DNA of 64,000 bases from Alloyangia pacifica (GCF_003111685.1 NZ_CP022189.1:2124001-2188000); one strand, 5' to 3'; positions 1 through 8,152 are shown, numbered from the stretch's first letter. The notes: a model not told the origin generated them from the letters alone. Numbers and translations: made by a program.

Positions 1-66
1 GGCCATGGGCGAGCGCACCGCGTTGTGGTCGCAGCAAAAGAGCACCGATTGCGGCAGCTTCGGCAC
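1..66 (-). CDS. Low-molecular-weight protein-tyrosine phosphatase family protein (N-terminal fragment)
   Basis: Only the first 22 codons are inside the window; the gene runs off the left edge. The translation includes FCCDHNAVRSPMA, which matches the CX5R(S/T)-like phosphate-binding loop at the N-terminus of the LMW-PTP/arsenate-reductase-like family found next to UPF0262 in Rhodobacteraceae. The likely start is a GTG at 66, four nucleotides after the UPF0262 stop, so the two genes are probably co-transcribed with hisD. The family assignment rests on a short fragment plus synteny; the substrate cannot be judged. Confidence 0.6.
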   Translation of the reverse strand, partial: MPKLPQSVLFCCDHNAVRSPMA

Positions 67-70
67 GCGA

Positions 71-550
71 TCAGCCCCCGAAATGCAGCACGCAGATGAG
101 TGTGAAAAGGCGCCGCGCGGTGTCTATGTCGACCTCGGCCTTGCCCTCGAGCCGTTCCTGCAGGATGCGCGCGCCCTCGTTGTGGATGCCGCGGCGGGCC
201 ATGTCTATGGTCTCGATCTGGCTCGGTGCCGCCGTTTTCACCGCATCGAAGTAGCTTTTGCAGATCTGGAAGTAGTCCTTCACCACCTGCCGAAAGGGCG
301 CGAGCGAGAGGTGGAACTCGGCTGCCGGATCTCCAGCGTCGGTGGTGATGTCGAAAACCAGCCGCTTGTCGCGGATCGACAGGCCGAGCGCATAGGGACC
401 GTCGGGCACGTCGCGGCCGTTGCGCGCCGGCAGGCAGAAGCTGTTGTCCTCCATGAGATCGAACATGGCCACGCGCCGCTCCTGCTCGATCTCCGGGGTC
501 GGAGGCGGCAGGTTGGCGTCGTCAAGCTCGATACGGGCGATGGTGCTCAT
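71..550 (-). CDS. UPF0262 family protein
   Basis: A 159-residue protein of the UPF0262 family, conserved in Alphaproteobacteria and of unknown function. I chose the ATG at 550 (protein begins MSTIARIELDD) over an in-frame ATG at 607 because family members are about 158 residues and begin this way; the upstream 19 codons look like translated leader. It contains recognisable family blocks (MEDNSFCLPARNGRDVPDGPYAL) and no signal peptide or membrane segment, so it is probably cytoplasmic. It lies downstream of hisD (108-nt gap) and just upstream of the LMW-PTP gene, a conserved order. No reaction can be assigned. Confidence 0.85.
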   Translation of the reverse strand: MSTIARIELDDANLPPPTPEIEQERRVAMFDLMEDNSFCLPARNGRDVPDGPYALGLSIRDKRLVFDITTDAGDPAAEFHLSLAPFRQVVKDYFQICKSYFDAVKTAAPSQIETIDMARRGIHNEGARILQERLEGKAEVDIDTARRLFTLICVLHFGG

Positions 551-658
551 GGGCGCGTCCTCGGCTGCGGCTCCGGAATCTGTAGCCAATGCGCGGGGAT
601 GGGGCAATGCGACTTGCGACTCATGGGGCAGAAGCGGCGACGCCCCCGCCCCGGACGA

Positions 659-1960
659 TCAGCCGTTGAGCTTGCGCAGCCGCGCGGTGACCGACAGGCC
701 GTGCGCCTGCAGGCTTTCCGAGGTCGCCAGCACCTCGGCGGCGGGGCCGATGGCGCGTAGCGCATCGGGCGACATCTTCGCCAGCGTGGTGCGCTTGACG
801 AAATCGAGCACCGACAGCCCCGAAGAGAAGCGCGCCGAGCGCGCGGTGGGCAGCACGTGGTTCGGCCCGCCGACGTAATCGCCGATCGCTTCCGGGGTCC
901 ATTGGCCGAGGAAGATCGCCCCGGCGTGACGGATTTTCTCGGACAGCGCTTCGGGCTCGGCAACGCAGAGCTCGAGGTGCTCGGGCGCCACCCGGTTCGA
1001 CAGGGCCGCCGCCTCGTCGAGATCGCGGCAGATGATGACCGCGCCGAAGTCGCGCCAACTGGCGCCGGCGATGCCGCGGCGCTCGAGCACCTCGAGCTGC
1101 CGGGCGACCTCGTCGGCCACCTTTTGAGCAAGCACCGCGTCGGGGGTGATCAGGATCGACTGGGCGCTCTCGTCGTGCTCGGCCTGGCTGAGCAGGTCGA
1201 GGGCGATGAACTCGGGATCATTGCCTTCGTCGGCGATGACGAGGATCTCAGAGGGGCCGGCGATCATGTCGATGCCGACCTTGCCGAAAACCCGGCGCTT
1301 GGCGGCAGCGACGAAGGCATTGCCCGGGCCGGTGATCTTGTCCACGGGCGCGATGCTTTCGGTGCCATAGGCGAGCGCGGCGATCGCCTGCGCCCCGCCG
1401 ATCCGGTAAATCTCGTCGACCCCGGCGATGCGCGCCGCCAGCAATACCAGCGGGTTGGCCACGCCATCAGGCGTCGGCACGGCGATGCAGAGCCGCTCGA
1501 CACCCGCCACCTTGGCGGGAATGGCGTTCATCAGCACCGAGGACGGATAGCTTGCCAGTCCACCCGGCACATAGAGACCGGCCGCCGAGACCGGCGTCCA
1601 ACGCCAGCCGAGGGTCGCGCCGTCGGGGTCGGTCCACTGCGCATCCTCGGGCATCTGCCGCACGTGGTAGGCGCGGATGCGCTCGGCGGCGATCTCCAGC
1701 GCGGCACGCTCGGCTGCGGGAACCTGCGCGCAATAGGCGTCGATCTCCTCTTGAGTGAACCGTAGCCCGGTCGCCTCCAGCTCGAGCCGGTCGAACTTGG
1801 CGGTCATCTCCAGCACGGCAGCGTCGCCGCGGGCGCGCACATCGGCGATGATGCCCGCGACGATGTCATCCACGTCGGGGCTGTCCTCGCGCTTGGCGCT
1901 GAGCAGCTGGGCAAACTCCAGCTCGAAATCCGGGTCGGTCGTGTCGAGAAAGACGGGCAT
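659..1960 (-). CDS. hisD: Histidinol dehydrogenase
   Basis: A 433-residue enzyme that catalyses the last two steps of histidine synthesis, the NAD-dependent oxidation of L-histidinol to L-histidine, in the cytoplasm. The length is normal for the family. Visible hallmarks are the LSQAEHDESAQ block, which carries zinc-ligand Gln and His, the GPSEIL segment, and the C-terminal HVLPTARSARFSSGLSV block that carries catalytic and substrate residues. The start at 1960 follows a short divergent spacer that also serves the cytochrome gene at 2130. It is the first of a probable hisD-UPF0262-LMW-PTP transcription unit. Confidence 0.97.
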   Translation of the reverse strand: MPVFLDTTDPDFELEFAQLLSAKREDSPDVDDIVAGIIADVRARGDAAVLEMTAKFDRLELEATGLRFTQEEIDAYCAQVPAAERAALEIAAERIRAYHVRQMPEDAQWTDPDGATLGWRWTPVSAAGLYVPGGLASYPSSVLMNAIPAKVAGVERLCIAVPTPDGVANPLVLLAARIAGVDEIYRIGGAQAIAALAYGTESIAPVDKITGPGNAFVAAAKRRVFGKVGIDMIAGPSEILVIADEGNDPEFIALDLLSQAEHDESAQSILITPDAVLAQKVADEVARQLEVLERRGIAGASWRDFGAVIICRDLDEAAALSNRVAPEHLELCVAEPEALSEKIRHAGAIFLGQWTPEAIGDYVGGPNHVLPTARSARFSSGLSVLDFVKRTTLAKMSPDALRAIGPAAEVLATSESLQAHGLSVTARLRKLNG

Positions 1961-2042
1961 GGGCGGTCTCCTTGTCGCGAGACTGCTTAGAGAGAAGCGC
2001 CGCCCGGCTCAAGTGGCGCGCCGGGGGATTCGCCCGCATCCC

Positions 2043-2056
2043 TTGACATGGATCAG
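2043..2056. promoter_or_regulatory. FNR-like box upstream of a cytochrome c gene
   Basis: The sequence TTGAC-ATGG-ATCAG matches 8 of 10 conserved positions of the FNR/FnrL consensus TTGAT-N4-ATCAA. It lies about 75-87 nt upstream of the cytochrome c start at 2130, and fnrL itself is encoded in this window. Regulation is inferred from sequence similarity alone. Confidence 0.4.
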
Positions 2057-2129
2057 CCCGAAAAACATGCGACTCGCCTAATATGTCGAAATCGGCATGG
2101 GAGAGCCGATGCATTTCGGAGGAGCAAAG

Positions 2130-2543
2130 ATGTTTCAGAAGACATTTGCAGCCCTGGGGCTGGTGGTTGCGGCGAGCGCCTTCTGCGCTGGCGGATCGGC
2201 CGTGGCGCAGAGCGCCGGAGAAACGGAATACATGAACGCCTGCGCCGCTTGCCATGGCGAGAAAGGCACCGGCGACGGGCCGCTGGCCGAACTGATGACC
2301 GTCGATCTACCCGACCTCACGCAGATCTCGGCGCGGAACGACGGCGCGTTCCCGATGCTCGACGTCATTCAGATCATCGACGGACGCAGCGGCATCCGGG
2401 GGCATGGCTACCCGATGCCGGTCTGGGGGCAGCGGTTCAAGGAAGCGCTTTCCATAGACATCGGCCCCTACGCCAGCGAGATCGTGACGCGAGGACGGAT
2501 TCTCGCCCTCGCGCAGCACCTGGAATCGATCCAGGCGCAGTAG
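2130..2543 (+). CDS. Small secreted c-type cytochrome
   Basis: A 137-residue protein with an N-terminal signal peptide (hydrophobic stretch at about residues 6-24, likely cleavage after AVA) and one haem-binding CAACH motif (C38, C41, H42), so it should be a periplasmic monohaem cytochrome c. The start is the ATG at 2130, placed 7-8 nt after a strong GGAGGAG site; an earlier in-frame ATG at 2097 lacks one. A Met-containing segment (GYPMPVWG) is a candidate axial-ligand region. It stands alone between divergent hisD and convergent DUF2948, with an FNR-like box in its upstream region. Its electron partner is not evident. Confidence 0.85.
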   Translation: MFQKTFAALGLVVAASAFCAGGSAVAQSAGETEYMNACAACHGEKGTGDGPLAELMTVDLPDLTQISARNDGAFPMLDVIQIIDGRSGIRGHGYPMPVWGQRFKEALSIDIGPYASEIVTRGRILALAQHLESIQAQ

Positions 2544-2584
2544 GTTCGGAAAGGGGTCAGGCCCGTCGGTTCAGGACCAGCGGT

Positions 2585-3052
2585 TCAGGCCCCGTGATCC
2601 GGCACCTGCCCCGACACCGCGGTGTAGGGCCGGGTCACATCCTTGAGACGCAACTCCAGCGCCTCGACCTCGGCACGCAGCGCGCCGTCACCGGCGAAGG
2701 TCAACTCGACGAATCCTGCCCCCTCCTCGCCCGGCTCGAATTTCACCGAGAGCAGCGAGAGCACGGTGTCCTTCTCGCCCGGGTTCACCCCTTGCGCCGA
2801 GACCTTCAGGACGTTCTCGATCACCAGAAGCGATCGCACCCGCTCCGGCGGCGAGACATGCACGCCATCCTCACGGCGCAGCCGGTTGATCAGCAGCGCC
2901 AGCCGGTGGTGACGCTTCTCCCAGGCCACGTCGGCCACGGTCGTCACCGAATCCTGCGCAAGGGCCGAAAGGACCTGCAGGTCCTCCGGATCCATGGCAC
3001 CCAGGTTGAGCGGTTGATTGCCCGCGTCTTCGAATCTTGCGTCCTCGGTCAC
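2585..3052 (-). CDS. DUF2948 family protein
   Basis: A 155-residue cytoplasmic protein of the DUF2948 family, common in Alphaproteobacteria next to murA and hisD; the function is unknown. Recognisable segments include [11 protein letters not shown] near the N-terminus and the [16 protein letters not shown] block. There is no signal peptide or transmembrane segment. Its start overlaps the 3' end of murA by four nucleotides, so translation is probably coupled to murA. Confidence 0.85.
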   Translation of the reverse strand: MTEDARFEDAGNQPLNLGAMDPEDLQVLSALAQDSVTTVADVAWEKRHHRLALLINRLRREDGVHVSPPERVRSLLVIENVLKVSAQGVNPGEKDTVLSLLSVKFEPGEEGAGFVELTFAGDGALRAEVEALELRLKDVTRPYTAVSGQVPDHGA

Positions 3053-4320
3053 TCGCCCTTCACCCGTTCGATCTTGGCGCCCACGCCGCGCAGCTTGCGG
3101 ACCACGTGCTCGTAGCCGCGGTCCAGATGATAGACCCGGCTTACCACGGTTTCGCCTTCCGCGGCGAGACCCGCGAGGATCAGCGACACCGAGGCGCGCA
3201 GGTCGGTGGCCATCACCGGCGCGCCCTTCAGCTTGTCGACCCCGGTGACCCGCGCGGTGCCGCCGTGCACGTCGATCTTGGCGCCCATGCGCAGCAGTTC
3301 GGGGGCATGCATGAAGCGGTTCTCGAAGATCTTCTCTTCCAGCACGCTCTCGCCCTCGGCGGTGCAGAGCAGCGCCATCATCTGTGCCTGCAGGTCGGTG
3401 GGGAAGCCCGGGAAGGGCTCGGTGGTCACATCCACCGCCTTCACCCGGCCGTTCTTGCGCGCCACCTTGAGACCCGTTGGCGTCTCCTCGACCGAAATGC
3501 CCGCCGCGTCGAGTTTTTCGCAGAAGCTCTCAACCAGCGCGATCGTGCCGCCAAGGCACTCCACCTCGCCGCCGCAGATCGCCGGGGCAAGCATGTAGGT
3601 GCCCAACTCGATGCGGTCAGTGACCACGCGGTGGGTCGCACCGCCCAGCGTCTCGACACCCTGAATCTCGATGGTGGAGCTGCCCTCGCCCTCGATCTGC
3701 GCGCCCATCTTGCGCAGGCACTGCGCCAGGTCGACGATCTCGGGCTCGCGCGCGGCGTTCTTGATCACCGTGGTGCCCTTGGCCAGCGTCGCGGCCATCA
3801 GCGCGTTCTCGGTGGCACCCACAGAGGCGAAGGGGAAATCGACGATGCCCCCCTTGAGACCGCCCGAGGGAGCCTTGGCATGCACGTAGCCGTCGCGCAG
3901 GTCGAGCTCGGCGCCCATGGCTTCGAGCGCCTTGAGGTGCAGGTCCACAGGGCGCGCGCCGATGGCGCAGCCACCGGGCAGCGAAACCTCGGCATGGCCA
4001 AAGCGTGCCAGCAGCGGGCCGAGCACGAGGATCGAGGCGCGCATCTTGCGCACGATGTCATAATCGGCGCGAGTCGAGGTCAGCGCGTGGCTCGACATGG
4101 CCAGGACCTGCCCGTCATTCAGCGACTGCACCTCGGCGCCAAGCGACTGCAGCAGCAGCGTCATGGTGCGGATGTCCGACAGCCGCGGCGCATTGGTCAG
4201 CGTGAGCGGCTGATCGGACAGCAGGGTGGCCGGCATCAGCGTGAGACAGGCGTTCTTCGCCCCGGCAATCGGAATTTGTCCCGAAAGCGGGCCGTTGCCC
4301 GTGACGACGATCGAATCCAT
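3049..4320 (-). CDS. murA: UDP-N-acetylglucosamine 1-carboxyvinyltransferase
   Basis: A 423-residue enzyme of the EPSP-synthase fold that transfers enolpyruvate from PEP to UDP-GlcNAc, the first committed step of peptidoglycan synthesis in the cytoplasm. The conserved Lys of the AKN segment (K22) and the active-site loop [13 protein letters not shown] with Cys118 are both present, so the cysteine-type (fosfomycin-sensitive class) active site is intact. The length is standard. The start at 4320 overlaps the stop of a 57-codon upstream gene by one base (TAATG), and its end overlaps DUF2948 by four. Confidence 0.98.
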   Translation of the reverse strand: MDSIVVTGNGPLSGQIPIAGAKNACLTLMPATLLSDQPLTLTNAPRLSDIRTMTLLLQSLGAEVQSLNDGQVLAMSSHALTSTRADYDIVRKMRASILVLGPLLARFGHAEVSLPGGCAIGARPVDLHLKALEAMGAELDLRDGYVHAKAPSGGLKGGIVDFPFASVGATENALMAATLAKGTTVIKNAAREPEIVDLAQCLRKMGAQIEGEGSSTIEIQGVETLGGATHRVVTDRIELGTYMLAPAICGGEVECLGGTIALVESFCEKLDAAGISVEETPTGLKVARKNGRVKAVDVTTEPFPGFPTDLQAQMMALLCTAEGESVLEEKIFENRFMHAPELLRMGAKIDVHGGTARVTGVDKLKGAPVMATDLRASVSLILAGLAAEGETVVSRVYHLDRGYEHVVRKLRGVGAKIERVKGE

Positions 4321-4493
4321 TAACTGTCCTTTTCACTGCTCTGCCCGTCTTCGGGCTTGTTATCTTCTTTCGGCGCGGCATTGCGCGCCTTGGCCTGCGC
4401 CTTGCGCCGGGCGAGATTCGCCTTCAGCGCGGCTTTTAGACGGGTTTCGCGCTCCTGCGCAGGGGATGTTCGGGGGCTGTTTTTCGGCTCCAT
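4320..4493 (-). CDS. Small highly charged protein upstream of murA
   Basis: A 57-codon gene beginning with ATG at 4493 and ending in TAA that overlaps the murA start codon by one base, a translational-coupling arrangement. The product is hydrophilic and Lys/Arg/Ala-rich, with a central predicted helix ([20 protein letters not shown]) and an acidic, Ser-rich tail; it has no signal or membrane segment. As I recall, short proteins of this type precede murA in other Rhodobacteraceae, which supports a real gene. The function is unknown; nucleic-acid or ribosome binding would suit the charge but is a guess. Confidence 0.65.
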   Translation of the reverse strand: MEPKNSPRTSPAQERETRLKAALKANLARRKAQAKARNAAPKEDNKPEDGQSSEKDS

Positions 4494-4628
4494 GAACTTT
4501 CTTTACTTGAGAGGCAAAAAACCGTCCAGATTGCGCTTGCACCCCCCGGCGTTTGCCCTTAGACACCGCGCCACGCCACGAGGCACACCGACGCAACCTA
4601 GCGCGGACGCTTCAAAAGGCGAACCGGC

Positions 4629-4703
<75 letters not shown>

Positions 4704-5100
4704 CTTAAACCCCTGAAATCGCTAGATTTCGCGAGACCCTCTCCCAGAGTAGCCTCTCGCGCTCCGGGCCTTGCCGAGATGCCTCCGCGCTGCCGCGCTG
4801 GCTCCTGCATGCGCTTGGTCCGGTAAATCAGGGCTCTATCGCAGCACTTCGCCAGGGCTCTTGGCGCGCCACCGCGCAGCGCGCACCGAGCTGCCGCAAG
4901 GGCATCCCGAAGCCCCCGTATCCTGCGCATTTTCCGACCCCCGGAAGCGGTCCTTGCGTCACCCCGGCGCGTCACCCGGCGTCACCCCGACTCCGGCCCG
5001 GAAACGAGTCATGCCCCGACTGCAAGGCACCGCGATTCTCCGCCGCGAAAACGGCCCCCCGCGAATCGATACACACGAGTCGCAGGAGGCGAACGTCACG
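4704..5100. other. Intergenic region without a supportable gene
   Basis: About 400 nt between the tRNA and the CYTH gene. Open frames on both strands here are Arg/Ala/Pro-rich with no family resemblance or convincing ribosome-binding site. Short GTCACCC-type direct repeats occur near 4958-4990. I see no clear promoter, RNA or attachment site. Confidence 0.5.
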
Positions 5101-5583
5101 TCACCCGGGTCGGCCCGGCACCCCGTTGTCGGCGAGCGCGCGATTCCGGTAGCGGCGATCCTCGGTCACATCCGCGCCGAACCAGTCCGGCGGAGTGAAA
5201 GCCAGTGCCGCCTCCACCGTATCGAATTCCACCTCGACCATCACCAGCGGCGCCAGCGCGCCGGCAAAGACGTCGAGCTCGAAGCCGGTGCCATCCGCCA
5301 GCGCGCCCACGTAGCGGGTCTTCTCGACCACGCGCCCGCCGGTCGTCGGCCAGAGTTCCTCGAACTGGGCGCGCTCGATCTCGATCTCGCGCTCCATCCG
5401 CGCCAGCCCGCCCTCGGATTTCAGCGTCAGGAAATAGGCGCCGCCCTTCTCGCGCAGGCGCAGCTCGATGGAATCGCCCTCGAGCGTGACATACCCCTGT
5501 CGCACCGGCTTGGATTTCAGCCCCTCGAGCACCGGCAGACGGGCGACGAGGAACTTGCGCTCGATCTCCACGCCGCCGCTCAT
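5101..5583 (-). CDS. CYTH-domain (triphosphate tunnel) protein
   Basis: A 160-residue single-domain CYTH protein. The N-terminal signature EIERK (E6, E8, K10) is the defining ExExK motif of the triphosphate-tunnel metalloenzymes (class IV adenylate cyclase, thiamine triphosphatase, inorganic tri/polyphosphatase). Further charged strand residues of the tunnel (ELRLREK, LTLKSEGG, EIEIE, EVEFD) are intact, so it is likely catalytic. It is the last gene of the RHH-CHAD-ParA-CYTH operon, and its ATG overlaps the ParA stop by 4 nt. The context points to inorganic tri- or polyphosphate as substrate; cyclase activity cannot be excluded. Confidence 0.88.
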   Translation of the reverse strand: MSGGVEIERKFLVARLPVLEGLKSKPVRQGYVTLEGDSIELRLREKGGAYFLTLKSEGGLARMEREIEIERAQFEELWPTTGGRVVEKTRYVGALADGTGFELDVFAGALAPLVMVEVEFDTVEAALAFTPPDWFGADVTEDRRYRNRALADNGVPGRPG

Positions 5584-6332
5584 TTGCCGAACACCCGGGC
5601 AACAAGCTCGTCATGCAGCGTAGCGTAGGCCGCGCTTGCCGCGCTCGACGGGGCCGAGACCATGACCGGCGCGCGATGCACCCCCATGCGCTCCACGTCC
5701 GAGGTGAAAGGGATCGACGCCGCGAGCAGCCGCTTGCCGTGCTCCCGGCGCATCTCGTCCATGGTCTCGCCATGCAACGACTTCACCCCCTGCGCCATGG
5801 AAAAGAAGCCGTGCAACTTCTTCACCGGCAGGTCGTGCTCGCGGAAGAACGCCTTGAGCTGCTCGAAGGTGCGCTGCGAGAGCGTCGTGGGGATCACCGG
5901 CACGACGACGGCATCCGAGGCGCGGAAGACGTTCTCCGACAGGGTCGAGATGTTCGGCGGGCAATCCAGAAGGATCACGTCGTAGTCGCCCTTCACCGCC
6001 TTCAGCGCCTTCTTGAGCCGAGAGCGCGAGTTGCGCATCCTCGCCAGAAATACGTCGAAGTCGCGGAAGGTCATATTCGCGGGCAAGATGTCGAGATTGT
6101 CGAAATCGCTACCGCGGATGGCCTTGGTGAAGCGCGCGACGTCGTCGAAGAAACGCGTCTCGGTCAGCTTCTTCGATGGCTTCACCCGGAAGTAGAACCC
6201 CGAGGCGCCCTGCGGATCGAGATCGCAGAGCAGCACCCGCCGCCCGCCCTGCGCCAGCGCATAGGCGAGATTGACGGAGGTCGCGGTTTTTCCCACGCCG
6301 CCCTTGTTGGAATAGCAGGCGATGATCTTCAT
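5580..6332 (-). CDS. ParA/MinD-type ATPase of a CHAD-CYTH operon
   Basis: A 250-residue Walker-type ATPase of the ParA/Soj family. The deviant Walker A KGGVGKT begins at residue 10, Walker A' DLDPQG follows, and Walker B is seen in VILLDCPPN. There is no N-terminal HTH extension, so it resembles chromosomal orphan ParAs that position cargo rather than type Ia plasmid proteins. Its C-terminus has basic residues that could bind DNA. No parB or centromere-like array is adjacent; instead it lies between a CHAD protein and a CYTH protein, overlapping both by 4 nt. I infer a role in locating polyphosphate or a polyphosphate-bound complex on the nucleoid. Confidence 0.9.
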   Translation of the reverse strand: MKIIACYSNKGGVGKTATSVNLAYALAQGGRRVLLCDLDPQGASGFYFRVKPSKKLTETRFFDDVARFTKAIRGSDFDNLDILPANMTFRDFDVFLARMRNSRSRLKKALKAVKGDYDVILLDCPPNISTLSENVFRASDAVVVPVIPTTLSQRTFEQLKAFFREHDLPVKKLHGFFSMAQGVKSLHGETMDEMRREHGKRLLAASIPFTSDVERMGVHRAPVMVSAPSSAASAAYATLHDELVARVFGK

Positions 6333-7849
6333 GGTTTTCCCCCGTGGAACAGGTCGCGGAACGTCTGGCGGGTCTCGGCGCTGTTGAAGGCGGCAAAGCT
6401 GCCGACAACCCGTGCGCGCTCGGCCAGCTGGCGGTCGTGCAGCACAAGGACCAGCGCGCCGACGCTCTGGGCAATCTGCAGGTTGCCCGGTGTCGCCCCC
6501 TCGAGACGCCCGAGAAAGGCCTGCAGGCTCTCCTGCTGCACCGAGTAATCGTTGAAGAGGCCGAGGTTGTCCTGCAGCTTCTTGAGCGGCTTGATGATCT
6601 GCTTGAAGGGCTTTGCCGGGAAGAGCGGCGCGAAGAACTCCATGAGGTAGCGCAGCTTCTTGCAGTGGATGCGCAGCTCGTGGACCTCGTGGTCGGGCGT
6701 GCCCTCGTCGATGCCCTCGGCAATGGTGCAGATCCTTCGGTAGCGTTTCCAGATCAGCTTGCAGGCGAAGTCGTAAGCGGACAGATCGGCTTTTCCCCCC
6801 TTTGCCAGCTTCTTGCGCTTGTCAAAGAGCTTGATGAGCGCCTTGATCTCCTTGCGGTAGGCAGTGCTGCGCAGGTGTGCCGCAAGCGACTGGTGTTCCC
6901 CCGTCCGCTCCTGCGCGAAAAGCGCGAACATCCGGTCGAGCCCGCCGTGCAGGCTGGCGGGCACCATGGCGTAGAAGCCGTCCCGCTCCAGCAGGTAGAC
7001 ATCAAGATCCCGCAGCCGCCCGGTGGGCGACATGAGGTCAGAAAAGCGCGCCTTCAGTTCGGCGGTCAGCTCCGCGTCGTAGACATCTCTGAAAAGGCTC
7101 AGCACCGAGCGGACCTTGCGCAGTGCGATGCGGTAGTCGTGCAGGAACTCGGTGTCGTCGTCGGCGATCACCCCGGCCTCGTTGGCCCGCGCCACTTGCA
7201 GATAGGCGGCGATGATGTCGCTCGCAGCATCGAAGGCCCCGGTCTCGCGATCCAGTGAAACGACCGGCTTGGGGGTGTAGTCGCTCAGACCCGGAAAGAG
7301 CTTTGCATAGAGCCCGGCCTCGCCGAGCGCCGTGCCGCCCGCATCCTCGACCATAACGCGCAGCCGCTGCAGCGCCTTGTCGTAGCCGCGCAGCCCCTGC
7401 AGCTGCAGCACCAATACCTTCCCGCCCCCGGTCGCCGCCAGCTCGATAAGCTGCGCCCGCGCCTGCGTCTTGCCCTCGTCATCCAGCAGCGACAACGTTC
7501 CCCGGCGCAACGTGCCCGCGCCCACCGGGAGCAGGCAGCGCAGCGAAGAGAGGTCCGAGAGCGCCCCCTTGACCGGCCCCTCGGGAAGGTCGCTGACGAA
7601 GCGGGCCCCGGCGGCACCGCGCTGCACGAGAGGCGCGCCCGCAGGCCGCAGCAGCTCGAACTGCTCGTCCGCCTCGACCAGCAGCCTGCCGGAGTTCCGG
7701 AGCCTCTGATCGAAGCTGTCTCGGACCTGGAAGGCGCTGCTGCCCTCCTGCCAGACCAACCGCGCGGCAAGGCCGCCGACGGGCGCGCCCATCAGCCGCT
7801 CCAGCGCTGCTTCGGGCAGGAGATAGGGTGCAAGGGTCTCCGGGCTCAT
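6329..7849 (-). CDS. CHAD-domain protein with N-terminal CYTH-like region
   Basis: A 506-residue soluble protein. Residues about 215-500 form a CHAD (conserved histidine alpha-helical) domain, with the two diagnostic His-containing helices (H237xxR240xxxR244 and H390xxR393 followed by K397, K398 and R400) and many exposed Lys/Arg. CHAD domains are established inorganic-polyphosphate-binding modules. Residues 1-200 resemble a CYTH barrel in layout but lack the ExExK motif, so that part is probably non-catalytic. The start overlaps the RHH gene by 4 nt and the stop overlaps parA by 4 nt. It is likely the polyphosphate-recognising element of the operon. Confidence 0.9.
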   Translation of the reverse strand: MSPETLAPYLLPEAALERLMGAPVGGLAARLVWQEGSSAFQVRDSFDQRLRNSGRLLVEADEQFELLRPAGAPLVQRGAAGARFVSDLPEGPVKGALSDLSSLRCLLPVGAGTLRRGTLSLLDDEGKTQARAQLIELAATGGGKVLVLQLQGLRGYDKALQRLRVMVEDAGGTALGEAGLYAKLFPGLSDYTPKPVVSLDRETGAFDAASDIIAAYLQVARANEAGVIADDDTEFLHDYRIALRKVRSVLSLFRDVYDAELTAELKARFSDLMSPTGRLRDLDVYLLERDGFYAMVPASLHGGLDRMFALFAQERTGEHQSLAAHLRSTAYRKEIKALIKLFDKRKKLAKGGKADLSAYDFACKLIWKRYRRICTIAEGIDEGTPDHEVHELRIHCKKLRYLMEFFAPLFPAKPFKQIIKPLKKLQDNLGLFNDYSVQQESLQAFLGRLEGATPGNLQIAQSVGALVLVLHDRQLAERARVVGSFAAFNSAETRQTFRDLFHGGKP

Positions 7850-8037
7850 CGTACCTTCTTTCTGCTCTTGCGCAGGTAGTCTTCGATCAGTGTCTCGACG
7901 ATCTTCTGCACGCTTGTATCTTCCTCGATCGCGCGCAGTTTGAGCGCCTTCAGGGTCTTGCCGCTGAGCCGAAGGGAGGTGTTCTTCTTCTCATCTTCCT
8001 GTGCATCCTGGGCCTTGGGCTGTTTGACCTTCGCCAT
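7846..8037 (-). CDS. Small ribbon-helix-helix-like protein, first gene of the CHAD-ParA operon
   Basis: A 63-residue protein. A charged, Lys/Glu-rich tail (residues 1-18) precedes a typical RHH pattern: a short strand (TSLRL), then two helices (GKTLKALKLRAIEED and VQKIVETLIEDYLRKS) with a basic end. The start at 8037 is preceded by AGGAAAGG at 8 nt spacing; an in-frame ATG further upstream lacks this. RHH proteins bind direct-repeat operators as dimers, and two 8-bp repeats lie 20-40 bp upstream of this start. Small RHH proteins with flexible tails (the ParG type) are known ParA partners, so it may be both autorepressor and adaptor. The family call is by pattern only. Confidence 0.7.
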   Translation of the reverse strand: MAKVKQPKAQDAQEDEKKNTSLRLSGKTLKALKLRAIEEDTSVQKIVETLIEDYLRKSRKKVR

Positions 8038-8058
8038 GCTGCGCACCTTTCCTGTATG

Positions 8059-8074
8059 TGACGTCATGATGTCA
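8059..8074. promoter_or_regulatory. Tandem TGAYGTCA repeats, predicted operator of the RHH operon
   Basis: Two adjacent 8-bp units, TGACGTCA and TGATGTCA, lie 22-37 bp upstream of the RHH start codon. With the flanking bases, 8058-8075 is also an almost perfect inverted repeat. Contiguous short repeats are the usual target of RHH dimers. Operator function is inferred. Confidence 0.5.
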
Positions 8075-8132
8075 CTCTTGCGACCGGCCCGCAACGCGGT
8101 TTTCCCTGAAATCAACACGCTCGGCCTACTCA

Positions 8133-8152
8133 TCTGTTCGTGAATGAACAGA
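8133..8152. promoter_or_regulatory. Inverted repeat in the divergent promoter region
   Basis: TCTGTTC and GAACAGA flank a 6-nt spacer between the RHH operon and the secreted-protein gene at 8222. The symmetry suggests a dimeric regulator site. It does not match the alphaproteobacterial LexA direct repeat (GTTC-N7-GTTC). The bound factor is unknown. Confidence 0.3.

Noticed and set aside
5580..6332. ParA gene as part of the chromosome-partition parAB locus or a plasmid origin
   Set aside because: No parB, gidA/gidB (mnmG/rsmG), repB/repC or parS-like sites are adjacent; the neighbours are CHAD and CYTH genes.
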